Below, in pieces: positions 1-7,035 of a stretch of 36,935 nt of DNA (its first letter is position 1; each line of letters begins with the position of its first letter). Source of the stretch: Cellulomonas triticagri (GTDB lineage Bacteria; Actinomycetota; Actinomycetes; Actinomycetales; Cellulomonadaceae); assembly GCF_003696205.1 (NCBI RefSeq), contig NZ_RFFI01000029.1, positions 1-36,935 on the forward strand. The letters run 5' to 3'. The notes beneath the pieces were generated by a model. That model ran no database searches. It saw nothing but the letters and a program-made list of their open reading frames with translations, and was not told the origin of the DNA. The position numbers were made by a program, and so were the translations under genes.

Positions 1-216
1 CGCGCCCGCGACGGCGGCGGCGGGGTCGGCCTGCGCGGTGACGCCCGCGGGCAGCGCGATGCCCGGCAGGTAGCGCTCGTTGCGCCCGTGGTCCGCGATG
101 TCGGCGCACACGGCCGCGTCGCGGCCCCACACCGTGACGTCGCACCCGGCGTCGGCGAGCACGGCGGCGAACGTGGTGCCCCACGCCCCGGCGCCGAGGA
201 CGGCGGCGCGGGTCAC
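1..216 (-). CDS. gpsA: NAD(P)+-dependent glycerol-3-phosphate dehydrogenase, N-terminal part (cut by window edge)
   Basis: Makes sn-glycerol 3-phosphate from dihydroxyacetone phosphate for phospholipid synthesis. Reading from the GTG at 216, the product begins VTRAAVLGAGAWGTTFA, the Rossmann GxGxWGT nucleotide-binding loop of GpsA, followed by VTVWGRD and NERYLPG, both typical of the family. Only about 72 residues are inside the window; the catalytic C-terminal domain lies beyond position 1. The start overlaps the plsC stop as GTGA (213-216), so the two are translationally coupled, and plsC supplies the next pathway step. The assignment is firm on the N-terminal motif and on context. Confidence 0.93.
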   Translation of the reverse strand, partial: MTRAAVLGAGAWGTTFAAVLADAGCDVTVWGRDAAVCADIADHGRNERYLPGIALPAGVTAQADPAAAVAGA

Positions 217-959
217 GCGGCGGCGTCCGTGCCGGGGACGCCCTTGTGCGGGTCGCCCTGCCTGCGCATGTCGTAGACCTGGGCGGGCGGGGTCTCGCCG
301 CGCACGTCGGCGAGCAGCGCGGTGATCGCGGCCATGACCCGCTCGGTGGCCTCGCGCAGCGTCGCGGAGTCGAGCGGGCGGTCGTACAGGTCGGACAGGT
401 CGACGGGCGGCCCGGCGACGACGGTGACCCGCTTGGGCGGGATCGGCTTGAACACCTTGCCGTACCGGGCGAGCAGGTCCTGGGCGCCCCACTGGGCGAT
501 CGGGACGACCGGGGCGCGGGAGGTCAGCGCGAGGCGGGCCACGCCGGTCTTCGCGAGCATCGGCCACAGGTCGGGGTCGCGGGTCAGCGTGCCCTCGGGG
601 AACACGGCCACGCACTCCCCCGCCGCGAGCGCGGCCTCGCCGTCGCGCAGCGAGTCACCGGCGCGCGAGGTGTTGCGGTAGACGGGGATCTGCCCGGAGA
701 CCTTGAGCACCCAGCCGACGAACGGCACCCCGAACAGCGAGGACTTCGCGAGGATCTTCGGCGCCACCCCGTTGTCGTACAGGTAGTGCGCGAAGGTCAC
801 CGGGTCGAGGTTGGTCATGTGGTTGCTCGCCGCGATGAAGCCGGTGCCGGTCGGCAGGTGCTCGACGCCCCGCCAGTCGCGGCGCGTCACCGCGTACAGC
901 AGCGGGCGCAGGACGCGGGCGATGTTCCGGTAGGCGCGGTTGGCGCGGGGCGGGTGCAC
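213..959 (-). CDS. plsC: 1-acyl-sn-glycerol-3-phosphate acyltransferase (PlsC family)
   Basis: Membrane-associated acyltransferase that acylates lysophosphatidic acid to phosphatidic acid. Visible motifs are the catalytic NHMTNLDP block (NHxxxxD type) near residue 45 and the FPEGTLTRD substrate block near residue 120. I prefer the GTG at 959 (248 residues, VHPPRANRAYRN), because a TAGCAT hexamer at 968-973 sits 8 bp upstream and would give a leaderless message. A longer in-frame start at 989 exists, but it lies upstream of that -10 box and adds ten unlike residues. The gene overlaps gpsA downstream by 4 bp, which joins two consecutive steps of phospholipid synthesis. The start choice is inference; the family call is firm. 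Confidence 0.92.
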   Translation of the reverse strand: MHPPRANRAYRNIARVLRPLLYAVTRRDWRGVEHLPTGTGFIAASNHMTNLDPVTFAHYLYDNGVAPKILAKSSLFGVPFVGWVLKVSGQIPVYRNTSRAGDSLRDGEAALAAGECVAVFPEGTLTRDPDLWPMLAKTGVARLALTSRAPVVPIAQWGAQDLLARYGKVFKPIPPKRVTVVAGPPVDLSDLYDRPLDSATLREATERVMAAITALLADVRGETPPAQVYDMRRQGDPHKGVPGTDAAA

Positions 960-967
960 GGGAGCCG

Positions 968-973
968 ATGCTA
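968..973 (-). promoter_or_regulatory. -10 element of plsC (leaderless)
   Basis: TAGCAT on the minus strand, 8 bp before the GTG at 959, with no Shine-Dalgarno sequence between. It fits the TANNNT-plus-short-spacer pattern seen at many other genes of this window. Confidence 0.45.
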
Positions 974-1215
974 CCCGGGCCCCCGCCACCTCCCGGGTGC
1001 CCGCTCACCCGCAGGCCGGTCGACGCGCTGGTCAGCGCAGGGACCGCGCCTGTCCGGTGCGCCGGTTGTGCGATCGGGCCCACGATCAGGCACTATCGGT
1101 CCGGGTCGCCGCGCCACGTCGCCGGGACCCACCGCGCATCGTTGGGACGAAGCGAGCCGCGCGACGAACCTGCGTGCTGCCCCCGGGGTCGGCACGCGCC
1201 GGCTCCGGAGCTCGC
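974..1215. other. Divergent intergenic region between plsC and the PAS-ANTAR gene
   Basis: About 240 bp without a convincing gene. It must hold the plus-strand promoter for the ANTAR gene. The best guess is TTGTGC (1066-1071) with CACTAT (1091-1096), but the 19 bp spacer is long, so I do not call it as a separate site. Nothing else was recognised. Confidence 0.4.
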
Positions 1216-2217
1216 ATGACCCTCACCACCCGTCCCTCGTCGACCCCCGACCGGCCGTCCGCCGAGCCGGCGGACGCCTCGACGTCGGCCGCGCCCGGCA
1301 CCTTCCACGTCCTGGGCGACGGCGAGTCCCTGGCCTGGTCGGAGCCCGTGTTCCGGCTGCACGGCTTCCTGCCGGGGGATGTCGTCCCGTCGGTCGCCCT
1401 GATGCTCGCCCACTGCCACCGCGACGACCGCGCCGCGCTGGCCGCGCTGCTGCAGCCCGGGCCCGGCCGGGCGGACGAGGGCCGGAGCCTGCGCTACCGG
1501 CTGCAGGGCGCGGACGGCGAGGAGCACACCGTCCTGGCGGTGCTGGTGCCGGGCGTCGACACCGACGCGCGCCTGCTCGGCCTGCTGGTGGACCTCGGCG
1601 CGCAGATCGGCGCGGCCGCGTCCCGGCGGGCCGACGAGATGCTGGCCGCCGCCATCGAGTCGCGCGAGGTGATCGACCAGGCCAAGGGCGCTGCGATGCT
1701 GGCGTACGGCCTGGACGGCGCGGCCGCATTCGACCTGCTGCGGTGGCACTCCGAGCACCTGAACGTGAAGGTGCGCACGCTCGCCGAGCACCTGCTGGCC
1801 GCGCTGCCGGGCCGTCCCGCCCGGACCGACCCGCGCGACGTCCTCGACGCGGCGCTGGCGGGGGTGCTCCCGGCCACCGACGCCGAGGTCGCCCCGCTCG
1901 TCGCGTCACCGTCGCTGCACGGGGAGGACGACGCCGCCCTCCCGGCGCGGCTCGACGTCGCCCGCGAGGACGGTGCCGACCGCTCGGTCGTCGTCCGGCT
2001 GACGGGCGTCGTGGACGCCACGACGGTCCCCGCGCTGGTCACGGCGCTGTCGGAGGCGTTGCGGGCCGTCCCGGCACGCGGGCAGCTCGTCGTGGACGCC
2101 GCGGGCGTGCGCCGTCTCGGGCCCGTCGCCGTGCTGCACGTGTCCCGCCTGCGCCGCCGGGCGGAGCAGGCGGGGGTCCGGCTGCGGGTGCTGCCGCCTG
2201 CCGGGATGCGCGCCTGA
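1216..2217 (+). CDS. PAS-ANTAR-STAS signalling protein
   Basis: 333 residues, probably a cytosolic RNA-binding sensor. After a disordered Ser/Thr/Pro/Ala-rich stretch (about 1-30), residues 30-135 look like a PAS_3 fold (SEPVFRLHGFLPGDVV, then YRLQGADGEEHTVLAVLVPG). Residues about 150-205 form an ANTAR domain (SREVIDQAKGAAMLAYGLDG, then AAFDLLRWHSEHLNVKVR), the three-helix module that binds tandem RNA hairpins to prevent transcription termination. Residues about 245-330 resemble a STAS fold (VVVRLTGVVDATTVPALV, then QLVVDAAGVRRLGPVAVLHV). PAS-ANTAR proteins are common in actinobacteria; a C-terminal STAS module is unusual. The PAS ligand and RNA targets cannot be read from the sequence. Start is the ATG at 1216; no strong SD is visible. 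Confidence 0.85.
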   Translation: MTLTTRPSSTPDRPSAEPADASTSAAPGTFHVLGDGESLAWSEPVFRLHGFLPGDVVPSVALMLAHCHRDDRAALAALLQPGPGRADEGRSLRYRLQGADGEEHTVLAVLVPGVDTDARLLGLLVDLGAQIGAAASRRADEMLAAAIESREVIDQAKGAAMLAYGLDGAAAFDLLRWHSEHLNVKVRTLAEHLLAALPGRPARTDPRDVLDAALAGVLPATDAEVAPLVASPSLHGEDDAALPARLDVAREDGADRSVVVRLTGVVDATTVPALVTALSEALRAVPARGQLVVDAAGVRRLGPVAVLHVSRLRRRAEQAGVRLRVLPPAGMRA

Positions 2218-2253
2218 CCTGCACGGACCAGCATGGGAGGTCCCGACGACCCG

Positions 2254-2260
2254 AGGAGGT
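2254..2260 (+). promoter_or_regulatory. Strong ribosome-binding site of the 54-residue protein
   Basis: GAGGAGGT ends 3 bp before the GTG at 2264, one of the closest matches to the 16S anti-SD in the window. It supports the short acidic gene as really translated. The spacing is tight. Confidence 0.6.
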
Positions 2261-2263
2261 CCC

Positions 2264-2428
2264 GTGACCCAGCAGCCCGAGCACCGCACCGGCGGACCGC
2301 TGCCCGGCGGAGAGCCGGACGACGTGGCCGAGCAGAGCACGCCCGGCTCGGACGGCGACGGCCCGGAGGGCGGCTACGCTCCGCCGACGACCGACGACGA
2401 GGACGCCGACACCCCGGGGTCGCGGTGA
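2264..2428 (+). CDS. Small acidic protein of 54 residues, function unknown
   Basis: Starts at GTG with a strong SD just upstream and reads MTQQPEHRTGGPLPGGEPDD and on, ending in TTDDEDADTPGSR. It is rich in Gly, Pro, Asp and Glu, has no hydrophobic segment and no cysteine, and is probably disordered. Its TGA overlaps the GTG of the GAF-ANTAR gene as GTGA (2425-2428), so translation is likely coupled, and it lies 46 bp after the PAS-ANTAR gene. It may be a short regulatory partner of the ANTAR proteins or only a translation-coupling leader. I do not recognise a family. The reading frame shows the expected high GC at third positions, which supports coding. Confidence 0.65.
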   Translation: MTQQPEHRTGGPLPGGEPDDVAEQSTPGSDGDGPEGGYAPPTTDDEDADTPGSR

Positions 2429-3192
2429 CCGATCCGGGCGACCCGGGCGCCACCGGCGCCGACCTGTGGCGCGCGGACGCCCTGGGCGAGCTGCACGGCA
2501 TGCTCGCCGCGACCGTCCAGGTGGACGCGCTGCTGCAGGTCATCGTCCTGCGTGCGGCCGCCGTGGCCGGTCCGGACGTCTCCGCGGCCATCACCGTGCG
2601 GCAGGGCGGCCGGTCCGCCGTGGCCGCTGCGTCCGACGCCGCCGCCGCCGCGTGCGACCACGCGGAGCAGGCGGCGCAGGCCGGTCCGTGCCTGGAGGCC
2701 GCGCGGATCGAGCGGCTGATTACCGTCCCCGACGTCGCCGCCGACGACCGGTGGCCCGTCTGGCGGGACGCGACGCTGGCCGTCGGTTTCGGCACCGCCG
2801 CCGCCGTGCCCGCCCGGAGCGTCGAGGGCAACCCCGACCTCGCGATCAACCTGTACCGGCCCGGCACGGGCGAGTGGCAGGCCGACGCTCTGGCGGGCGT
2901 GCAGCGGTTCGCCGAGGACGCCGCGCGGGCCGTGGCCGTCGCCGCCCACGTCGAGGCGCAGACCCAGGTGAACACCGACCTCAAGCGGGCGATGGCATCG
3001 CGCACCGTCATCGACCAGGCCCTCGGCGTGATCATGGCGCAGAACCGCTGCGGCCCGGAGGAGGCGTTCCGGATCCTGCGCAGCGCGTCGCAGCACCGCA
3101 ACCAGAAGATGCGGGACGTCGCGGCCGACCTGGTCGCGGGCGTGTCCGGGTCGGCACCCCACGCCGTGCAGGAGTTCCGGGAGCGGCGCTGA
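2425..3192 (+). CDS. GAF-ANTAR domain transcription antitermination regulator
   Basis: 255 residues from GTG 2425 (VTDPGDPGATG). Residues about 15-165 resemble a GAF sensor domain (LHGMLAATVQVDALLQVIVL, then VSAAITVRQGG and GPCLEAARIERLITVPDVAA). Residues about 180-240 are a clear ANTAR domain (MASRTVIDQALGVIMAQNRC, then EEAFRILRSASQHRNQKMRD). GAF-ANTAR proteins are one-component regulators that bind paired RNA hairpins in target leaders. The start overlaps the acidic small gene by 4 bp, so this is at least a two-gene operon, probably three with the PAS-ANTAR gene. The gene ends 21 bp before the convergent LacI gene. The ligand is unknown; the family call is firm. Confidence 0.88.
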   Translation: MTDPGDPGATGADLWRADALGELHGMLAATVQVDALLQVIVLRAAAVAGPDVSAAITVRQGGRSAVAAASDAAAAACDHAEQAAQAGPCLEAARIERLITVPDVAADDRWPVWRDATLAVGFGTAAAVPARSVEGNPDLAINLYRPGTGEWQADALAGVQRFAEDAARAVAVAAHVEAQTQVNTDLKRAMASRTVIDQALGVIMAQNRCGPEEAFRILRSASQHRNQKMRDVAADLVAGVSGSAPHAVQEFRERR

Positions 3193-3213
3193 CGCCGACC
3201 GGCGGACGGTGCG

Positions 3214-4212
3214 TCACCGCCCCGGGACGGTGCTGCCCCGCACCTCCAGCCGGAACGGGATGTCGACCCGCACCGGTCGCGCGTCCGGGTCCTCGACCCG
3301 GCGCACCAGCAGCCGGACGGCCTCCCCGGCGAGCAGGTCGAGGTCGGGGGCGACGGAGGTGAGGCCGCGGTAGCGGGCCTCCTCGAGGTCGTCGAACCCG
3401 GCGACGGCGACGTCGCCCGGGACGTCGAGGCCCGCCTCGTGCAGAGCGTGCAGCGCCCCGAGGGCGAGCAGGTCGTTGAAGCAGAGCACCGCGTCGGGGC
3501 GTTCCCCGGACCGGAGCAGCCGCCGGACCGCTTCCGCGCCGTCGCTGCGACGGTACGCCCCCACCGACACGGCGCGCCGCTCGTCGGGCTCGAGCCCGGC
3601 GGCGGCCAGTGCCTGCAGGTGTCCGTGCCAGCGCTGCCCACCGGTGGTCCCGTCCGCCTGGCGCCCGATCACCGCGATCCGCCGTCGTCCGGTGGCGAGC
3701 AGGTGCTCGGTCACCGCCCGCGCCGCGGCCACGCTGTCGATGGCGACGTGATCGGCGGGCAGCGCGAGGTGCTGCTCCCCGAGGAGCACCACGGGGGTCC
3801 GCCCGATCCGGTGGACGACCTCAGCCGCCGACGTGACCAGTGGGGACAGCACGACGCCGTCGACCAGCCGGGAGGTCAGCTCGACCAGCGCGATCCGCTC
3901 CCCCTCGGCGTCGCCCCGGGTCTCCTCGATCACCAGGACGCGCCCGCGCTCCTTCGCGGCCCGGCTGGCGGCGGACGCGAGCGCCGCGAAGTAGGGCGAC
4001 GTGAGCTCGGGGACCGCGAGCGCGAGGATGCCCGAACGCCCGTGCCGCAGGCTCCGCGCGCTGGTGTTGGGTCGGTACCCGAGCTCCGTGACCGCTTCCC
4101 GCACCCGTTCGCGGGTGGCGGCGCTGACGTGCGGGTGGTCGTTCAGCACATTCGACACCGTCTTGAACGAGACTCCCGCCCGCTCGGCGACGTCCCGCAG
4201 CGTCACCCTCAC
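3214..4212 (-). CDS. LacI-family transcriptional repressor of the adjacent sugar operon
   Basis: 332 residues. Residues 4-50 form the LacI helix-turn-helix and hinge (VTLRDVAERAGVSFKTVSNV, then RPNTSARSLR). The rest is a periplasmic-binding-protein-like effector domain (GILALAVPELTSPYFAALAS, VAVAGFDDLE). The GTG at 4212 overlaps the stop of the GH43 gene as GTGA, placing the repressor last in its operon, a common arrangement for actinobacterial sugar regulators. A start two codons in (VTLRD) is also possible. The inducer is probably a product of the GH43 enzyme, such as an arabino- or xylo-oligosaccharide; that is inference. Likely targets are the inverted sites around 8428-8481, about 4 kb upstream at the operon promoter. 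Confidence 0.92.
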   Translation of the reverse strand: MRVTLRDVAERAGVSFKTVSNVLNDHPHVSAATRERVREAVTELGYRPNTSARSLRHGRSGILALAVPELTSPYFAALASAASRAAKERGRVLVIEETRGDAEGERIALVELTSRLVDGVVLSPLVTSAAEVVHRIGRTPVVLLGEQHLALPADHVAIDSVAAARAVTEHLLATGRRRIAVIGRQADGTTGGQRWHGHLQALAAAGLEPDERRAVSVGAYRRSDGAEAVRRLLRSGERPDAVLCFNDLLALGALHALHEAGLDVPGDVAVAGFDDLEEARYRGLTSVAPDLDLLAGEAVRLLVRRVEDPDARPVRVDIPFRLEVRGSTVPGR

Positions 4213-5207
4213 GGGAGCCGGTCCACCACGGTCGTCGGGCCGTCGAGGACGGGCTCACCCTGGGCGGTCCAGGTCAGCGGGGTGAGCCACATCTGCCGGC
4301 CCGGGTAGGCCGCCCCGACCGCGTCCGGCGGCCAGGCGTGGTGCACGTACCAGTCACCGCCGGGCGTGGTCACGACCGTGCCGTGCCCCGGGCCCGCGGC
4401 CTCGGCGCTGCTGCGCATGAGCGGCTCCTCCGACGGCTTGCTCCACGGGCCGGTCAGCGCGTCGGCGACGGCCCAGCCCACCCCGTAGTCGGCGGACCCG
4501 TAGTCGTTCGCCGAGTAGAGCAGGTGGTACCGGCCGTCGCGCACCAGCACGGTGGGCCCCTCCACGAGGTGGCCCTCCCAGGGCTGGTCGTGCGTGACCA
4601 GGTCGACCGGGCCGTCGCCGACCAGCGTCAGCCCGTCGTCGCCGAGCCGCTGCACCCGGATCCAGGACCGGACGCCGACGTGGTTGCCGTCGTTCTTCCA
4701 CAGCAGGGACGGGGTGCCGTCGACGTCCACGAACGGGGACGCGTCGATCGAGCCGCCCTCGTCGTGCTCGCAGACCAGCGGGACCGCCGCGTCGTCCACG
4801 AACGGCCCGGCCGGGTCGTCGGCGACGGCGACCCCGATGCACTGCTGCTGCGTCTCCCGCTCCATCGCCGTGTAGTACGCCAGGTACCGGCCGCCGAGCG
4901 CGACGACCTCAGGCGCCCAGTGCCGCCCCGCAGCGGTCCACGGTGCGAGCGTCGGCATCCCGTCGCCGACCACCTCCCAGGTCACCAGGTCGTCCGAGCG
5001 CAGCACCGGCATCGTGCCGAGCCGGCCCTGCGTGCCGTAGGCGTACCAGGCGCCGTCCGCCCGCAGCACGAACGGGTCGGGGAGGTTGCCGTCGTAGACG
5101 GGGTTGCGGAAGGCCACGTCCTGCTCCTGGTCGGTCGGTCCACCGCCGCAGCCCGCGACGACGAGGGTGGCGGTCAGCGCCAGCACGACCGTGCGTGCCG
5201 GCCTCAT
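4209..5207 (-). CDS. Secreted glycoside hydrolase family 43 lipoprotein
   Basis: 332 residues. The N-terminus MRPARTVVLALTATLVVAGC is a lipoprotein signal with lipidated Cys20, so the enzyme is anchored outside the membrane. The body is a single five-bladed GH43 domain: base Asp44 in NLPDPF, pKa-modulating Asp155 in GSIDASPFVDVDG, and general acid Glu216 in HLVEGPTVL. GH43 members act as arabinofuranosidases, arabinanases, xylosidases or galactosidases; the exact substrate cannot be fixed here. No carbohydrate-binding module is attached. The ATG overlaps the upstream permease stop as ATGA. Being anchored beside an ABC importer, it probably trims oligosaccharides at the cell surface before uptake. 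Confidence 0.9.
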   Translation of the reverse strand: MRPARTVVLALTATLVVAGCGGGPTDQEQDVAFRNPVYDGNLPDPFVLRADGAWYAYGTQGRLGTMPVLRSDDLVTWEVVGDGMPTLAPWTAAGRHWAPEVVALGGRYLAYYTAMERETQQQCIGVAVADDPAGPFVDDAAVPLVCEHDEGGSIDASPFVDVDGTPSLLWKNDGNHVGVRSWIRVQRLGDDGLTLVGDGPVDLVTHDQPWEGHLVEGPTVLVRDGRYHLLYSANDYGSADYGVGWAVADALTGPWSKPSEEPLMRSSAEAAGPGHGTVVTTPGGDWYVHHAWPPDAVGAAYPGRQMWLTPLTWTAQGEPVLDGPTTVVDRLP

Positions 5208-6058
5208 CCCTTGAGCCCGCTGCGGGCGACGCCCTCGATGACGAACCGCTGCGTGAGCACGAACAGCAGGATCACCGGGACGGAGGCGACGACCGCTCCC
5301 GCCATGATGCCGGGGTAGTCGGTCACGTAGGCACCCTGCAGCAGCTTGAGCCCGGCCGGCAGCGTGAGCCGCTCCGGGCTGAACAGCACGTACACGGGCC
5401 AGATGTAGTCGTTCCAGTTCCCCAGGAACGCCAGTACGGCCAGCGTGGCGAGCGCGGGGCGGGTGTTCGGCAGCACGACCCGCGTGAACACCCGCCACTG
5501 GTTCGCCCCGTCGAGGGCGGCGGCCTCCTCCAGCTCGGCCGGCAGCCCGACCATGAACTGGCGCAGGAAGAACACCCCGAACGCACCGGCCGCGCCGGGC
5601 ACCACCAGCGCCCAGACGGAGTCGGTCCAGCCGAGCCGGTCGATCATGAGGTAGTTCGGCATGAGGAACACGAACGCCGGCAGGAACAGCGTGGACACGA
5701 TCACCCCGAACACCAGTCCGCGTCCGCGGAACGACATCCGCGCGAGCGCGAACGCCGCCGTGGACGCCACCACCAGGACGAGCGCGGTGTGCAACGTGCC
5801 GGCGAGCAGCGAGTTGAGGAACCACCGCAGCACCGGGTACGGGCCGTCCATGCTGAGCAGCCGCGCGTACGCCGACAGGTCGACGTCCTGCGGCCACAAC
5901 GTCGGTGGCGACGCCGTCGCCTCCCCGGTCGACTTGATCGAGGTGAGCCCCATCCACACCAGGGGCCCGGCGAACGTGACGACCAGCACGAGAACGAGCG
6001 CCCACGTCGTCCCGGCGCCGAGCCCACGGCGGACCCGCCCGGGCGCCCGGGCGCTCAC
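5204..6058 (-). CDS. Carbohydrate ABC transporter permease (MalG/CUT1 type)
   Basis: 284 residues with about six membrane segments, the first at TWALVLVLVVTFAGPLVWMG. The EAA loop that contacts the ATPase reads LEEAAALDGANQWRVFTRVV and is followed by LPNTRP, near residue 190. The C-terminus ends GVARSGLKG, the usual ending of MalG-like permeases. GTG 6058 overlaps the preceding permease as GTGA, and the stop overlaps the GH43 start. It forms a heterodimer with the other permease of the operon. No ATP-binding subunit is encoded in the operon. Confidence 0.93.
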   Translation of the reverse strand: MSARAPGRVRRGLGAGTTWALVLVLVVTFAGPLVWMGLTSIKSTGEATASPPTLWPQDVDLSAYARLLSMDGPYPVLRWFLNSLLAGTLHTALVLVVASTAAFALARMSFRGRGLVFGVIVSTLFLPAFVFLMPNYLMIDRLGWTDSVWALVVPGAAGAFGVFFLRQFMVGLPAELEEAAALDGANQWRVFTRVVLPNTRPALATLAVLAFLGNWNDYIWPVYVLFSPERLTLPAGLKLLQGAYVTDYPGIMAGAVVASVPVILLFVLTQRFVIEGVARSGLKG

Positions 6059-7035
6059 GACGTCCTCCGTGCCCGGCGGCGCCCGCGACCGTCCCGCTCC
6101 CGCAGCGCGACGAAGTTCACGACCGACACCACCCCGAGACCGATCGACAGCACGTACCCCATCGCCGCCGCGGCACCCATCTCGTACCGACCGAGCCCGG
6201 TGTCGAGGATGACCATCAGCGCGGTCCGGGTGGAGGTGCCGGGCCCGCCCCCGGTCAGCAGGTCGGCCTGCCCGAACATGTTGGCCGACGCGAGCACCGT
6301 CATCGTGACGACGAACGCCAGCACGGGGCGGATGCCGGGCAGGGTGACGTGCCGGAACCGCTGCCGTCCGGACGCGCCGTCCACCGCCGCGGCGTCGTAC
6401 AGCTCGCGCGGGACGTCCTGCAGCCCGGCCAGGTAGATGATCGTGTTGAACCCGAGCGTCCACCACACCGTCACCCCGACCAGCGACACCCACGCCCAGG
6501 GCTGCGCGGTGAGCCACGGCACCGGGTCCCCCGCGCCGAGCAGGTGCAGCACGCGGTCGAGCCCGGTGACGCCGAGCAGGTGGTTGAGCACCCCGAGGTT
6601 CGGGTCGAGCACGAACCGGAACAGCACGCCGACCACGGCCACGCCCAGCACGTACGGCAGGAACACCACGGCGCGCAGGAACGTCCGGCCCGGGAACGCC
6701 CGGTTCAGGGCCGTCGCCAGCAGCAGGGGCAGCGTCACGAGGAACGGCACCGACGCGAGCACGAACGTCCCCGTGGCGGTCATGCCGTCCCAGAACCGCT
6801 GGAACAGCACGCTGGTCGGGTCGAGCAGCGCGGTGTAGTTGGCGAGCCCGACGAACGGCTTGTCCGGCATGAGGTGGTCCCAGTCGTGCAGGGACATCCA
6901 CAGCCCGCGGACCGCCGGAAGCGCCACGAACGTGCCGAAGACCGCCAGGAACGGGGCGAGGAAGGCCCACGGCGTCCACGGGGCCCCGCGCCGCAGCGGA
7001 CGGCGGGTGGGGCCGGACGCGTACGCCGCGGTCAT
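6055..7035 (-). CDS. Carbohydrate ABC transporter permease (MalF/UgpA-like, CUT1 type)
   Basis: 326 residues with about six membrane segments, beginning WAFLAPFLAVFGTFVALPAV. The EAA loop reads ELYDAAAVDGASGRQRFRHV and is followed by TLPGIRP. The GGGPGTSTRTA segment near residue 275 is typical of UgpA/LacF-like subunits. ATG 7035 overlaps the solute-binding protein stop as ATGA, and the stop overlaps the second permease, so the operon is packed for coupled translation. Substrate class is carbohydrate, by homology and context. Confidence 0.93.
   Translation of the reverse strand: MTAAYASGPTRRPLRRGAPWTPWAFLAPFLAVFGTFVALPAVRGLWMSLHDWDHLMPDKPFVGLANYTALLDPTSVLFQRFWDGMTATGTFVLASVPFLVTLPLLLATALNRAFPGRTFLRAVVFLPYVLGVAVVGVLFRFVLDPNLGVLNHLLGVTGLDRVLHLLGAGDPVPWLTAQPWAWVSLVGVTVWWTLGFNTIIYLAGLQDVPRELYDAAAVDGASGRQRFRHVTLPGIRPVLAFVVTMTVLASANMFGQADLLTGGGPGTSTRTALMVILDTGLGRYEMGAAAAMGYVLSIGLGVVSVVNFVALRERDGRGRRRARRTS

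Noticed and set aside
1066..1096. TTGTGC/CACTAT promoter for the PAS-ANTAR gene
   Set aside because: The 19 bp spacer and weak matches do not support a firm call.
3207..3219. Small hairpin CGGTG/CACCG between the GAF-ANTAR and LacI genes
   Set aside because: Only five base pairs and overlapping the LacI stop codon; too weak to call a terminator.
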